DNA from: Streptomyces sp. SPB074
GTDB lineage: Bacteria; Actinomycetota; Actinomycetes; Streptomycetales; Streptomycetaceae
Direction of reading: 5' to 3'
DNA: 64,000 nt
Assembly (NCBI RefSeq): GCF_000154905.1
Contig: NZ_GG770539.1
Span: 6,169,914 to 6,233,913 of the forward strand
Both the position numbers and the translations under genes were made by a program. The notes under the pieces are model-generated. The model worked only from the letters and a program-made list of their open reading frames with translations, did no database searches and was not told the origin of the DNA. Shown here one piece after another: positions 40,817 to 48,823 of this stretch (the stretch's first letter is position 1; each line of letters opens with the position of its first letter).

Positions 40817-41077
40817 TCAGCGGTGGGTGACGCGGAGGCGCGGGCGTTGCCCGGCCGGGCGTTCGGCGATGACGATGTATCCCGCAGCGCGGAGCAGGAC
40901 GGCGTACTCGTCGAGGTGCTGCTCCTCGTCGGGGCCGTCGTGCCACAGCCGGATCGTGCGGGGGCTCGCCTGGTGGACCCGGTGGCCGGGCGCCCACGTG
41001 TGGCGGTGGGTGGAGCTGGGGTGGCCGTGGTCGGTGAGGGTGTCGGTGACGGCGTAGGCGGGGATGCTGCGGGTCAT
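40817..41077 (-). CDS. hypothetical phage protein (86 aa)
   Basis: Starts MTRSIPAYAVTDTLTDHGHP. His-rich start, then LDEYAVLLRAAGYIVIAERP. No family recognised; preceded by GGAGAG. Confidence 0.6.
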   Translation of the reverse strand: MTRSIPAYAVTDTLTDHGHPSSTHRHTWAPGHRVHQASPRTIRLWHDGPDEEQHLDEYAVLLRAAGYIVIAERPAGQRPRLRVTHR

Positions 41078-41099
41078 CGCGGGGCTCTCCTTCGGTGGT

Positions 41100-41399
41100 T
41101 CAGCGGCGGCGCGGCGGCGGCCCGTACGGGGATTGCCACGCGGGGCGGTTCCTGGGCTGGGTCGGCTTGCCGTCCTGGTCGATGAGTCCGGCGTCGCGAA
41201 GGGCGCGGATCGTCCGGGCGATCTCCTCCAGGGCCGGGCGTAGGGCGGAGGCGTACGCGCGCGTGACGTCCTGGATCGCCGTGCTCACTTCAGTGAGGCG
41301 GACAGAGAGTTCTCGGGGCGGCTCGTCGGGCAGGAGGTTGATGCCGTGGGGGCGTTCGCGCTCGTCGGGTGGCAGGTCCTCGACGCGGGTGATGGTCAT
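41100..41399 (-). CDS. hypothetical phage protein (99 aa)
   Basis: From ATG 41,399. Central coiled region SVRLTEVSTAIQDVTRAYASALRPALEEIARTIRALRDAGL (residues 33-73) and a Pro/Arg tail. No family recognised. Confidence 0.62.
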   Translation of the reverse strand: MTITRVEDLPPDERERPHGINLLPDEPPRELSVRLTEVSTAIQDVTRAYASALRPALEEIARTIRALRDAGLIDQDGKPTQPRNRPAWQSPYGPPPRRR

Positions 41400-41505
41400 G
41401 CGGTGGCCCTTCTCGGGGGCAGCCGGGTGGCCGCGAGGTGGGTCTCGATGGGCGCAGTGCGGGCGCCAGTCGAGGGTGGAGGCGTCTGTGCGCCTTCCGG
41501 GGTGG

Positions 41506-41715
41506 TCAGGAGCGGCGGTGGGCTTCCATGGCCCGCCGCGCCATGGCGACGGCACGGAGGGCGTCGGCCAGGGTCATCCCGGCGCGGACGCAGTGGTGGA
41601 TCAGCGCGTCGTCGTACATGTCGTCCAGACGCCGGTCACGGTCGGGCGCGCACGCCTGGGTGGCCTGCCAGTCGGCCTCCAACTGGTCGAGGGCGTCGAG
41701 CGGGTGGGCAGTCAC
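41506..41715 (-). CDS. hypothetical phage protein (69 aa)
   Basis: GTG 41,715 overlaps the RNA ligase stop (GTGA). Product includes DALDQLEADWQATQAC and GMTLADALRAVAMARRAM. Translation is coupled to the ligase gene; function unknown. Confidence 0.65.
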   Translation of the reverse strand: MTAHPLDALDQLEADWQATQACAPDRDRRLDDMYDDALIHHCVRAGMTLADALRAVAMARRAMEAHRRS

Positions 41716-42284
41716 GAGCGGCCCCCTGCTGGGAAGTCGCGGCGCTTCAACTTCGCGCGGCGCCCGTCGGGGTGGTGCCAGACGATGCCCTCCCACGTGG
41801 GGTGGGCGAGGAGCCAGGCGCGGAGGCCGTCGAAGCCGCGCGGGGTGGCGGCGAGTTCGCGACGCTCGGAGAGGGGGGCCCAGCCGTGAGCAATGAGGAT
41901 GTGGGCGCCGAGCCGCTCGGGGTTCGCGTTGATCTTGGGGCCGAGCAGTTCGTAGGTGCCGGGCGTCGAGACCGGACCGTTCGCCAGCGCCTCGGCGTGG
42001 AAGCGCGCGAAGGGGCTCTGCTCGACGGGCTCCCAGCCGACGGCCTTCCCGGTGACCTCGTCCCGCTCGACGGCGACGAAGTGCTCGGGCGGTGTCTTGC
42101 CGGGCTTGACCTCGCGGCGCGCCCACCAGGTGCCGTCGGTGTCGAGCATCGTGCAGGTGCCGTCCCACTTCCGGGTGGCAGTGCCCTCGACGGCGAGGGC
42201 CCACTCGCATCCCGGGGTCACCTCCGGCAGCACGCTGCGGCGGTCCTCGGGGTCGCGGACGAACAGGGTCGGGATCTTCCTCAC
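41712..42284 (-). CDS. RNA ligase 1-like protein (DUF5565)
   Basis: A 190-residue nucleotidyltransferase-fold protein from GTG 42,284. Ligase motifs: I KWDGT with the adenylated Lys near residue 39, IV EGIVWHH near 167, and V KLKRRDF near 178. These match the DUF5565/RNA ligase 1 type, which seals nicked RNA using ATP. It may counter host tRNA cleavage or join with the Ro60 and VapC functions; that link is inference. Confidence 0.8.
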   Translation of the reverse strand: MRKIPTLFVRDPEDRRSVLPEVTPGCEWALAVEGTATRKWDGTCTMLDTDGTWWARREVKPGKTPPEHFVAVERDEVTGKAVGWEPVEQSPFARFHAEALANGPVSTPGTYELLGPKINANPERLGAHILIAHGWAPLSERRELAATPRGFDGLRAWLLAHPTWEGIVWHHPDGRRAKLKRRDFPAGGRS

Positions 42285-42604
42285 GAGGTCTCCTCGGTGG
42301 GGCGGGGCTGCATGGCGAGGAGCGCGTTGATGGTGGCGCGGATCGCTGAGGCTGACTGGCGAGACGGGTACCGGCCGACGTGCGCGGCGACGACCTTCCA
42401 CGCGTCGCGCTCGTCACGGCGGGAGAGCCAGGCGTCGACGCAGCGCTCGTGAACGAGACCGTCGACCGTCTTGGCCATGCGGCCGTCGTGCTCGGCGTGG
42501 CAGTGAGGGCAGTCGGGCAGCCCGACCGGGGCGCCGCGTTCGTCGCGCCCGCCGTCGTCGGTCGGGTCGATCGTGACCTCGGGCAGGTTGAGGGTGATTT
42601 TCAC
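42281..42604 (-). CDS. hypothetical phage protein with CPHC motif
   Basis: A 107-residue protein from GTG 42,604 overlapping its neighbours by 4 nt on both sides. PDCPHCHAEHDGR suggests a metal site, and the C-terminus (SASAIRATINALLAM) is helical. Confidence 0.62.
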   Translation of the reverse strand: MKITLNLPEVTIDPTDDGGRDERGAPVGLPDCPHCHAEHDGRMAKTVDGLVHERCVDAWLSRRDERDAWKVVAAHVGRYPSRQSASAIRATINALLAMQPRPTEETS

Positions 42605-42828
42605 AGGCGATCTCCGAGGGTCAGGGCCCGGCGTCGCATGACGGCGAGGCAGGTACGGCAGGTGACGGGTTCGTCGGTACGGGTCGTGGTCCATCCCGTG
42701 GAGCACAGCGGGTTCCAGGGGGTGAGGCCCAGGTCGGGCCGCATAACCGGCCGGATCAGCGGTGAGGCGTGTACCGCGCCGCGTGGGTCCGAGCGGGCGG
42801 CGACCAGGACATCGGAGCTATCGCTCAT
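42601..42828 (-). CDS. small zinc-finger-like phage protein
   Basis: 75 residues; CSTGWTTT and [15 protein letters not shown] resemble the paired Cys pattern of several other small proteins in the window. Four-nt overlaps on both sides. Confidence 0.62.
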   Translation of the reverse strand: MSDSSDVLVAARSDPRGAVHASPLIRPVMRPDLGLTPWNPLCSTGWTTTRTDEPVTCRTCLAVMRRRALTLGDRL

Positions 42829-43190
42829 CGAACGCTCCGCTGCGGTTCGTTGGCCATGCGGCTCAGCTCGGCGGCTACTTGGTGGCCGAACATCCGCGAT
42901 ACCGCCCGTGCGTCGAAGAAGTCAGCCGCCTCGCGGAGCGCGGCAGCTCGGTGGTACGCATGCTGAGGTTCGTCCGCCTCGTCTTCCTGGCAGGGGACGC
43001 CGTCAGCTTCCGCACCGTCGCGCCGGGTGCCTTCGCCGAGGGCGTCGTCAGCGGGTTGGAGGCTCTGTGTCCACCAGGTGCCGGTCGACTCGTCCACGTG
43101 GCGCTGACGGGGGTGCGGTCCGGGAGGGAGGGAACAGGTCCAAGTGGTGAGCTGGTCACCGCATCGCATGGTGGTGGGGGTGCTGGTCAT
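42825..43190 (-). CDS. hypothetical phage protein (121 aa)
   Basis: From ATG 43,190. The N-terminal half is Thr/Cys-rich ([11 protein letters not shown]), the C-terminal half an alpha-helical [30 protein letters not shown], like the DNA-associated small proteins of other phages. Function unknown. Confidence 0.62.
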   Translation of the reverse strand: MTSTPTTMRCGDQLTTWTCSLPPGPHPRQRHVDESTGTWWTQSLQPADDALGEGTRRDGAEADGVPCQEDEADEPQHAYHRAAALREAADFFDARAVSRMFGHQVAAELSRMANEPQRSVR

Positions 43191-43302
43191 CGGGGCGGCT
43201 CCTCGCGAACGGCGGGGTGGGGGAGGGGAGGGCGGCGCGCTGTGCTCGCAGAAAGCGGGCTCCGGGGTGTTGCAGAGCCGGGGTCGCGATCGGGGCTTTT
43301 CC

Positions 43303-43546
43303 TCACAGGGCGATCTCCAGTTCTGCGAGGGGTAGTCCGCGGTCGATGTGGTGGTGTAGCTCGCGGAGCCGGGCCAGTGCGAGGCCGTCACGGCGGTTGA
43401 GGGCGCGCTCGGTGGGTGTTGTGGCGGCGGACGCGGGTGCCGTTGTGGCTGGTGCACAACTCACCCGGGCGGGCGCCACAGGCCGGGCAGGCGGCCTGGA
43501 TCTGCGGGAGCGCGCGGGCGCGGTCGACATCGGTGTCGTCGGTCAT
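43303..43546 (-). pseudogene. small zinc-finger gene, possibly frameshifted
   Basis: ATG 43,546 opens a 52-codon frame (TDDTDVDRARALPQIQ) with [12 protein letters not shown] and a following His pair, ending at 43,388. The adjacent frame continues [19 protein letters not shown] to 43,303 with coding-like sequence. The two may be one gene split by a frameshift near 43,400; alternatively the first 52-residue product is complete. Confidence 0.5.
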
Positions 43547-43612
43547 GTGCTTCCTTTCTGGAGTGGGGCCCGTCCTGATTCGGGCGGGACGGGCCCCGGC
43601 TTCTGCTGGGGG

Positions 43613-43849
43613 TCAGGTGGTCTCCGCCGAGGCGACGGGATGCGCTGTGAGGGAGATCCAGTCACCGTCGCTGTGGAGGTGGGTCGATCCGTCCTCGCCG
43701 TGCGTGGTCCTGACGATGTCCGTCGGGAGGGTTTCGGCTTCCGCCTGGAGGGCGGGCATCGCGAGTTCGCGGGTGGCGAAGTGGCCGAGGACGTGACCGC
43801 CCCGGTAGTCCTCCCCGCCCATCAGTAGCCAGACGGTGGTGGTCGGCAT
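43613..43849 (-). CDS. hypothetical phage protein (78 aa)
   Basis: From ATG 43,849. Beta-rich start TTTVWLLMGGEDYRGGHVLG then helical ATRELAMPALQAEAETL. First gene after regulon promoter 4. Confidence 0.65.
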   Translation of the reverse strand: MPTTTVWLLMGGEDYRGGHVLGHFATRELAMPALQAEAETLPTDIVRTTHGEDGSTHLHSDGDWISLTAHPVASAETT

Positions 43850-43885
43850 GTGGTGCTCCTTCCAGGTGCGGCCGGGATCGGGGCT

Positions 43886-43966
43886 GAGAGGCGTAGCGGC
43901 TAGGCATTGCCTTGCGCTTATTCAATGGCTACCGAGTAGGTATTGTCAAACTGCTAGGCATTGCGT
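43886..43966 (-). promoter_or_regulatory. phage regulon promoter/operator 4
   Basis: Minus strand: -35 TTGACA (43,949-43,944), 18-nt spacer, -10 TTGAAT (43,925-43,920). Half-sites ATGCCTAG both upstream and downstream and TACCTAC in the spacer; its palindrome is poorer than at sites 1 and 3. Confidence 0.65.
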
Positions 43967-44706
43967 GTTGCTCGCCCCGAGTGCCCGCCCGCGCCCGCCG
44001 GCGCCCTCCGCGAGCGCGAGACGGTGTCCTCCTCGGCATCGGCCCCGGCATCCCGGCCAAGGCGAGCGCGCGCCTTGGCGATGGCTGTGGGGGACCGGCC
44101 AAGAGATCTGGCGATCTGCCTCGTGGAAAAGCCTTCGGCGGCAAGCTGCGTGATCTGCTCATCGCCGGGCCGCAGCCGCGGGCCCAAGGTGAACGGGTGG
44201 CCGTCGGGCTCGCAGGCGGGGTCGTCGATGTCGACAGTGGCCCAGGCGCTGGGGCCGTACCAGCCGAGGCGGGCGGCCCGAGTGCGTACCCGGTCCGCAC
44301 CGTCGCCCGTCCGCTCCGGGCTCTGCACCAGCCGCTGGTAGAGCGCCGCGATCCGGAGGGCGTCCGCTCCGGAGATGTGCCGGGCCTCACCGGAGGCGAC
44401 GCGGTAAAGCCAGCTCACGTGGAGGTCGAGAAGCCCGGCAAGGACGACGGGGGTGTGGCCGAGCACCGCCAGCGCGCGAAGACGGCGCTGACTGCCGGTG
44501 GGGTCGGTCCACCCCTCAGTGGTGACCGGGGCGCGGCGGATGCGGATGCCGCGAATGGCATCGGCGCGGGCGCTGCTCACGGACACCCGGCGGTTGAGGA
44601 TGTTCGACACGGTAGGCCGCGGCATCCCGGCGGCGCGAGCGATCTGCTCCTGCGTCCAGCGCAGCGCCTGAAGGCGCCGGATGTGGGCTTCGATGTCGGC
44701 GGCCAT
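43954..44706 (-). CDS. HTH DNA-binding protein
   Basis: A 250-residue protein with at least two HTH segments: WTQEQIARAAGMPRPTVSNIL near 18-38 and GFSTRQIARSLGRSPTAIAKAR near 193-215. The type is widespread in actinophages. It may regulate the accessory cluster. It lies immediately upstream of regulon promoter 4, whose operators overlap its last codons. Confidence 0.68.
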   Translation of the reverse strand: MAADIEAHIRRLQALRWTQEQIARAAGMPRPTVSNILNRRVSVSSARADAIRGIRIRRAPVTTEGWTDPTGSQRRLRALAVLGHTPVVLAGLLDLHVSWLYRVASGEARHISGADALRIAALYQRLVQSPERTGDGADRVRTRAARLGWYGPSAWATVDIDDPACEPDGHPFTLGPRLRPGDEQITQLAAEGFSTRQIARSLGRSPTAIAKARARLGRDAGADAEEDTVSRSRRAPAGAGGHSGRATRNA

Positions 44707-44740
44707 GTCTCCTGCTCGTGGTGGGGTCGGGGGTGGCCGA

Positions 44741-45004
44741 TCAAGCTGCCGCGTCCGCTGCGGCCTTCATGATCTGGATGCCGTCGGGGTGTTCGTGGAC
44801 GGCGCGGACCACGGCGTCGTGCCACGCCGTGCGGCTCTGCGCGGCGCGCTGAAGCCGCTCGATGGAGCGGCGCGCCGCGTCGAGCTGCCGGGCGAGGGAA
44901 GGGCACGTGCAGTCCGTCGAATCCGGGTCGATGGCACGGGAGTTGCACCCCGGAATCAGGTACCGGCCGCCGTGGTCGTCTTCCCACCAGTGACAGAAAT
45001 GCAT
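44741..45004 (-). CDS. hypothetical phage protein (87 aa)
   Basis: From ATG 45,004: MHFCHWWEDDHGGRYLIPGC, then CTCPSLARQLDAARRSIERLQRAA. The N-terminus may bind metal; the rest is helical. It overlaps nothing on either side but is 1 nt from the next gene. Confidence 0.63.
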   Translation of the reverse strand: MHFCHWWEDDHGGRYLIPGCNSRAIDPDSTDCTCPSLARQLDAARRSIERLQRAAQSRTAWHDAVVRAVHEHPDGIQIMKAAADAAA

Positions 45005-45005
45005 G

Positions 45006-45248
45006 TCAGCACTCCTCTCGCGAGCGCAGGCCCGGGGCGGGCGCGGAAGTCCGGCCGGCCTGCTGCGAGATCGGGTTGGGCCGCGCGCGACAGGCTCGGC
45101 AGTACGGGAAGTCGTCCCCTTCCCCGGCGACGAGGCCGGTCTTGCGGCAGAGGGTCGTGACTCGGGGCCCGTTACCGACGGTGCGCGCCGAGTGCTGGAC
45201 TCGCCCGCCGCGAAGCTGGGCGAGGAGGGGGTAGCGGGTGTGGGACAC
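45006..45248 (-). CDS. hypothetical phage protein (80 aa)
   Basis: GTG 45,248 with AAGGAG upstream. YCRACRARP near the C-terminus is a half zinc knuckle and LCRKTG precedes it. No family recognised. Confidence 0.6.
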   Translation of the reverse strand: MSHTRYPLLAQLRGGRVQHSARTVGNGPRVTTLCRKTGLVAGEGDDFPYCRACRARPNPISQQAGRTSAPAPGLRSREEC

Positions 45249-45315
45249 GAGCGTGGTCTCCTTCGGCGGTGGGCCCGTCCTGATGCGGGCGGACGGGCCA
45301 CGTCGTGTTGGCCGG

Positions 45316-45738
45316 TCAGGCGCTGGTGGTGGGGTCGTACGCGACCGCGACGTCGATCGGGACGACCTCGTAGCCAACCGGCCGCTCGGGCCCGCCGTTG
45401 ATGCGCGCCAGCAGCACCCATGGCCGTTCGGGCTCGCTGATGTCGACGTACCAGTCGGCTTGGATCTCGGAGCCCGGGTGGCGGGCCGCGAGGTCGGCCT
45501 CGCAGTGCCTCTGCGCCGCCGACCCGCTGCTGTACGTGCCGAGCGGGACGGAGCCGGACTGCGCGCGGAAGACGCGATGCGGCGCAGGGGTGCGAGCCAC
45601 GAGCATCGCGTAGACCTGGGTCGCGCTCGGAAGGGCCTGGCTGGCGGCGAGGTCGGCAACGCCGCCACGGGTGAAGGAGTCGTGGGCGAGCTGGACGAGG
45701 CGCAGGGCTTCGCGCTCGTGCGAGAGGGGTTCGGGCAT
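45316..45738 (-). CDS. hypothetical phage protein (140 aa)
   Basis: Starts MPEPLSHEREALRLVQLAHD. Helical N-terminal third and a beta-rich C-terminal half (ADWYVDISEPERPWVLLARI). No recognised domain. Confidence 0.62.
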   Translation of the reverse strand: MPEPLSHEREALRLVQLAHDSFTRGGVADLAASQALPSATQVYAMLVARTPAPHRVFRAQSGSVPLGTYSSGSAAQRHCEADLAARHPGSEIQADWYVDISEPERPWVLLARINGGPERPVGYEVVPIDVAVAYDPTTSA

Positions 45739-45950
45739 GGGTGTCTCCCAAGACGTGCTCGCGGGAAGACCGGCCGCGCGGATTCAACGGCCGGGAGGGG
45801 CGAGCGGGCCGGTGGGGCTTCACGGCCTCGCGCTCGCCGGGCGCGGTAGGACTCACGCGCCGGTGGGGGGTGTCGCGCGGTGTGCGGCTGGTGACAGCAT
45901 GTCAGATCGCCGCACGAGAATGTGCTGAAATGCGCTGAATGTGGCCTAAG

Positions 45951-46356
45951 TTACTTGCTGTCGGCGCACCGCGCGCTGTGCTCCGTGTGCCCGAGGCCGA
46001 CGCGTCCGGCCCAGAGCCTCCCGCAAGCGCAGGGCACACCCTTGAGCGCGGCCTGCCGCTCCCGCTCCGTGCCCAGCGGGCGGCCGGTCCGCTGCCACGG
46101 CCCGAGCAGCGCGATCACGTCCTGGAGCGCGGCGTTGATCTCCTCGTGCTCCGGGTCGTACCGCGTCCGGGGTGGGGATCGCGATCTGTACTCGCTGCCG
46201 GCTGGTGGTGAGGGTGAGGTCGATCTGCCCCTCGTCGAGGTCCGCCGGGAAGTCGGATGCCTGGACGGTGAGGGCGGTGCCGTCGGCGCTGGTGTAGGTC
46301 CAGGGCGGGGAGGTCATGCTCGCGGCGAGCCGGGCGTAGGCGTCTTTGAAGTCCAT
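45951..46356 (-). pseudogene. phage gene with frameshift
   Basis: ATG 46,356 starts MDFKDAYARLAASMTSPPWTYTS... through TTSRQRVQIAIPTP in one frame. The following region is coding-like only in another frame (RTRYDPEHEEINAALQDV... CACGRLWAG ... ending TAA 45,951). The switch is within GC-runs near 46,168-46,178. The joined protein has the pattern of common actinophage proteins of about 135 residues. Confidence 0.68.
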
Positions 46357-46387
46357 GACGTACCTCTCTCGGGATTGACTAGGCGCG

Positions 46388-46450
46388 ATGCATTGCCTAG
46401 TAGGAAGACTATGCCTACATGCTGTGCTATGCAAACATGTTAGGCATACG
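46388..46450 (-). promoter_or_regulatory. phage regulon promoter/operator 5
   Basis: Minus strand: -35 TTTGCA (46,435-46,430), 18-nt spacer, -10 TAGTCT (46,411-46,406). Half-sites TGCCTAA, GTAGGCA and CTAGGCAA surround it. It shares the block GGCATAGTCTTC with site 3. It drives the frameshifted gene at 46,356. Confidence 0.75.
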
Positions 46451-46636
46451 AGGGTGGCCGGTCGGCCTCCGGTTCCTGTTCCTGCGGACTGCCGTTCGCC
46501 CGGCCTCACGACACATCCGGCACACACCCGCCCCGGGCCTCCCGCCACCTCCCCGCTCCGCAGCGCCGCCCACACAGCGACGAGCTCCCAGTCCCCCGCC
46601 GCGTACCGCTCCCGGTGCGCATCGGTGGTCAGTCCT
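46427..46636 (-). other. ambiguous coding region, possible frameshifted small ORF
   Basis: Following the stop at 46,629 a frame beginning with CTG reads TTDAHRERYAAGDWELVAVW with good codon bias, then the bias weakens. Another frame continues as VCRMCREAGRTAVRR and stops within promoter 5. Either a decayed small gene or spacer. Confidence 0.3.
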
Positions 46637-47093
46637 CGTCCGACAGGGTCGGGTCGATGAGCGTGGTGACCTCGGTGACGAGGCACGCGGTGCATCCGCC
46701 GCAGACACATCCGGTGTCGTATCCGTCGCTGTGCAGGTGGTCGCGCTGGCGGTCGGCGAGCTGGTGGGCGTAGTCGTCGAGGGCCTGGTCGATCTCGGCT
46801 TCGGGCACGTCGCCGCTGCGCATGGCCTTGATGTGCTGGCGGGGGTCGGAGGCGAGGACGGCGCGGCAGCACCGGCGGTCGGGGAGGTGGACGCCGCAGT
46901 CGGCGAAGGCGAGGACCGTGGCGGGGTCGTGGAGGAGGTCTTCGAGTGCTTCGTTTTCGGTGTCTCAGTCGCCTTGCTGGAGGCCGCGGATGAGGTCGAC
47001 GAGGACGCGGCGCTTGGTGGCGTCGTCGGTGCCGGCGTCGATGAGGGCTTGGGCGATGGGTGTGAAGACGGTGGTGGCGCTGGACCATCCCAT
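46629..47093 (-). pseudogene. phage gene with internal TGA
   Basis: ATG 47,093 opens MGWSSATTVFTPIAQALIDAG; TGA at 46,965-46,967 follows QQGD. The same frame continues DTENEALEDLLHDPATVLAF and ends SDED at 46,629. Phage relatives of this type have Trp at this position (GDWDTE), so TGG to TGA is the likely change. C-x2-C pairs (CVCGGCTAC) lie near the end. A restart at ATG 46,823 could give the C-terminal 64 residues. Confidence 0.72.
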
Positions 47094-47094
47094 G

Positions 47095-47604
47095 TCAGTT
47101 CTCCTTGGAGGGGATGAGGGTGCGGGCGAGCTGGAGGAGGCGGTGGTCGGTGGTCTTGGTGGCGCGGGCGAGGCGGGCGGCTTCGGTGAAGGTGTCGTAC
47201 AGCTCGCAGCGGGTGCCGTCGGGGATGGGGCCGGGGTGCATGAGCTGGTCGGCGGCGTGCTGGAGGGTGCCGGCCGGGCAGGTGGGCGGGGTTTCGGTGT
47301 TGATGCGGTCGCCGAGCGGCAGGCTGAGGGGGTCTTGGCCGCAGCAGGTTGTGAGGCCGCTGGTGGGGTCGGGGAGGCTGTGGGTGTGCCCGTGGCGGGG
47401 CGGGCGTGGGGTTTCCTCGGTCGAGCCGTCGGTGAGGGTGACGGTGACGGGAAGCGCCCGGGTGATCAGCGCGATGAGCTGGCGCTCGGCGTCGTGGCGC
47501 AGGTGGGCGCGGGCTTCGGGGTGGTTGGTGAGGGTGTCGTCGAGGAGGGCGCGGCTGGTGTAGCGGATGCCGTCGAGGACGACGGTGGCTTCGGCGGTGA
47601 TCAT
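47095..47604 (-). CDS. hypothetical phage protein (169 aa)
   Basis: Starts MITAEATVVLDGIRYTSRAL. Contains ALITRALPVTVTLTDGSTEE and the C-terminal FTEAARLARATKTTDHRLLQLA. ATG overlaps the upstream stop (ATGA). No family recognised. Confidence 0.65.
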   Translation of the reverse strand: MITAEATVVLDGIRYTSRALLDDTLTNHPEARAHLRHDAERQLIALITRALPVTVTLTDGSTEETPRPPRHGHTHSLPDPTSGLTTCCGQDPLSLPLGDRINTETPPTCPAGTLQHAADQLMHPGPIPDGTRCELYDTFTEAARLARATKTTDHRLLQLARTLIPSKEN

Positions 47605-48233
47605 TGGCGGGCTTTCAGGTGCGGGGGCTGTTGGGGGTCTGCGAGGAGTGCTTGCGCGGCGGCGAGGGCGAGGGCTGCGTACTCGCCGCCGGAGAGCGGG
47701 ACGGTGTGACCGTGGTGGAGGAGGGTGAGGGCGTTCGGGCCGAGGTGTAGGGGGACGGTGCGCAGGGCGTCTTCGATTCGGTCGGCGAGCGCGGTGAGGG
47801 CGGTGGGGTCGTCGTCGCTGGGGAGGTCGAAGGCGCGGTCGATGGCACGCCGGGCGGCGAGCTGACGGGGCGCCCGGTGTCCGCCGGGCGCGTGCCCGGT
47901 GCGTGTCCGGGCGGTGTCCGAGCTGGTCAGCGCGTCGTCATGGAGGGGTGTCCGGGGTTCGGCGGGGGCGTCCGGGGTGTGTCCGGGCAGGGTGTCCGGA
48001 GGTTGTGTCCGCAGTGTCTGGGCGGGGGTGCCGAGCACTGCTTCCTCCTGGGGGCGGTTGTCGCACCGCTCGTCGCGACCGGGAGCGGGCGTGTCCCGTA
48101 CGGGGCCCGTGGAAGGGCGGGCGCAGGTATCCGGGCGCCCGTGGGCTGCTGGGGGCTCCGCGGGCCGTAGGGGCGCGCGCAGCGGGTCTGCCGGGGCGGT
48201 GAGGCGGTCGGCCGCCCCCTGATCGCCCCTCAC
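47601..48233 (-). CDS. hypothetical phage protein
   Basis: GTG 48,233 overlaps the upstream stop (GTGA), as do most neighbours, giving 210 residues; an internal GTG at 48,038 has a better AGGAGG and would give 145 residues. Low-complexity Pro/Arg/Thr first half, helical C-terminal LTALADRIEDALRTVPLHLGPNALTLLHH region (residues 155-185). Function unknown. Confidence 0.55.
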   Translation of the reverse strand: MRGDQGAADRLTAPADPLRAPLRPAEPPAAHGRPDTCARPSTGPVRDTPAPGRDERCDNRPQEEAVLGTPAQTLRTQPPDTLPGHTPDAPAEPRTPLHDDALTSSDTARTRTGHAPGGHRAPRQLAARRAIDRAFDLPSDDDPTALTALADRIEDALRTVPLHLGPNALTLLHHGHTVPLSGGEYAALALAAAQALLADPQQPPHLKARQ

Positions 48234-48823
48234 GAGGAACGCTCGGCGACGGTGGCGCTTGCCGCGCCTCGCTGGGTGACCTTGCACTCGTGGCAGTAAG
48301 CCGTGCCGTCCGGCTCGTACCGGCCGTGGACGGCCTGGTCGTGACCGCGCGCGCAGAACGGCGATCGCTCGGCGGTGCCCTTGAGGTAGCGCAGCTGCTC
48401 GCGGATGCGCAGGCGGCCGGGCTCGTCCTCGACACAGCCCGGGGCGACGCAGTACGGCACGTCGCACTCGGCGCGGACCTGACCGACCGGTTCCCGGCCG
48501 GTGCGCATCCTGAAAGCGATCGCGAGCGGACTGACGGACTTCCCCTGGAAACGCATGACCGGGGTGGCGCCGCGTGCGCGCTCGCCGAGCCACTCCAGGT
48601 GGCCTCCGTCGAGGGGGTGGACGCGGGCCTGCCACTTCTCCTCCAGGGTCGGCGGCGGGGGCTTCTCGAAGGCGGGCAGCCCGGCCGCGCGGCGGATGGC
48701 GCGGACCGAGGCGCGGTCGGCGCGCAGGCGCCGTGCGACTTCGGCGGCGCTGAGCCCTTCGGTGAGCAGCCGCAGGATCTCGTCGTGCTGCGGGTGGGGC
48801 CGGCTGCGGGGCTTCGTGGTCAT
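48230..48823 (-). CDS. HTH plus HNH-like endonuclease protein
   Basis: A 197-residue protein from ATG 48,823. Residues 10-50 form an HTH (HDEILRLLTEGLSAAEVARRLRA). The middle (HLEWLGERARGATPVMRFQGKSVSPLAIAFRMRTG and VPYCVAPGCVEDE) resembles a His-poor HNH fold. A C-terminal zinc site (FCARGHD, YCHEC) follows. The HNH assignment is tentative, as the canonical D-H motif is not clear. Confidence 0.58.
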   Translation of the reverse strand: MTTKPRSRPHPQHDEILRLLTEGLSAAEVARRLRADRASVRAIRRAAGLPAFEKPPPPTLEEKWQARVHPLDGGHLEWLGERARGATPVMRFQGKSVSPLAIAFRMRTGREPVGQVRAECDVPYCVAPGCVEDEPGRLRIREQLRYLKGTAERSPFCARGHDQAVHGRYEPDGTAYCHECKVTQRGAASATVAERSS

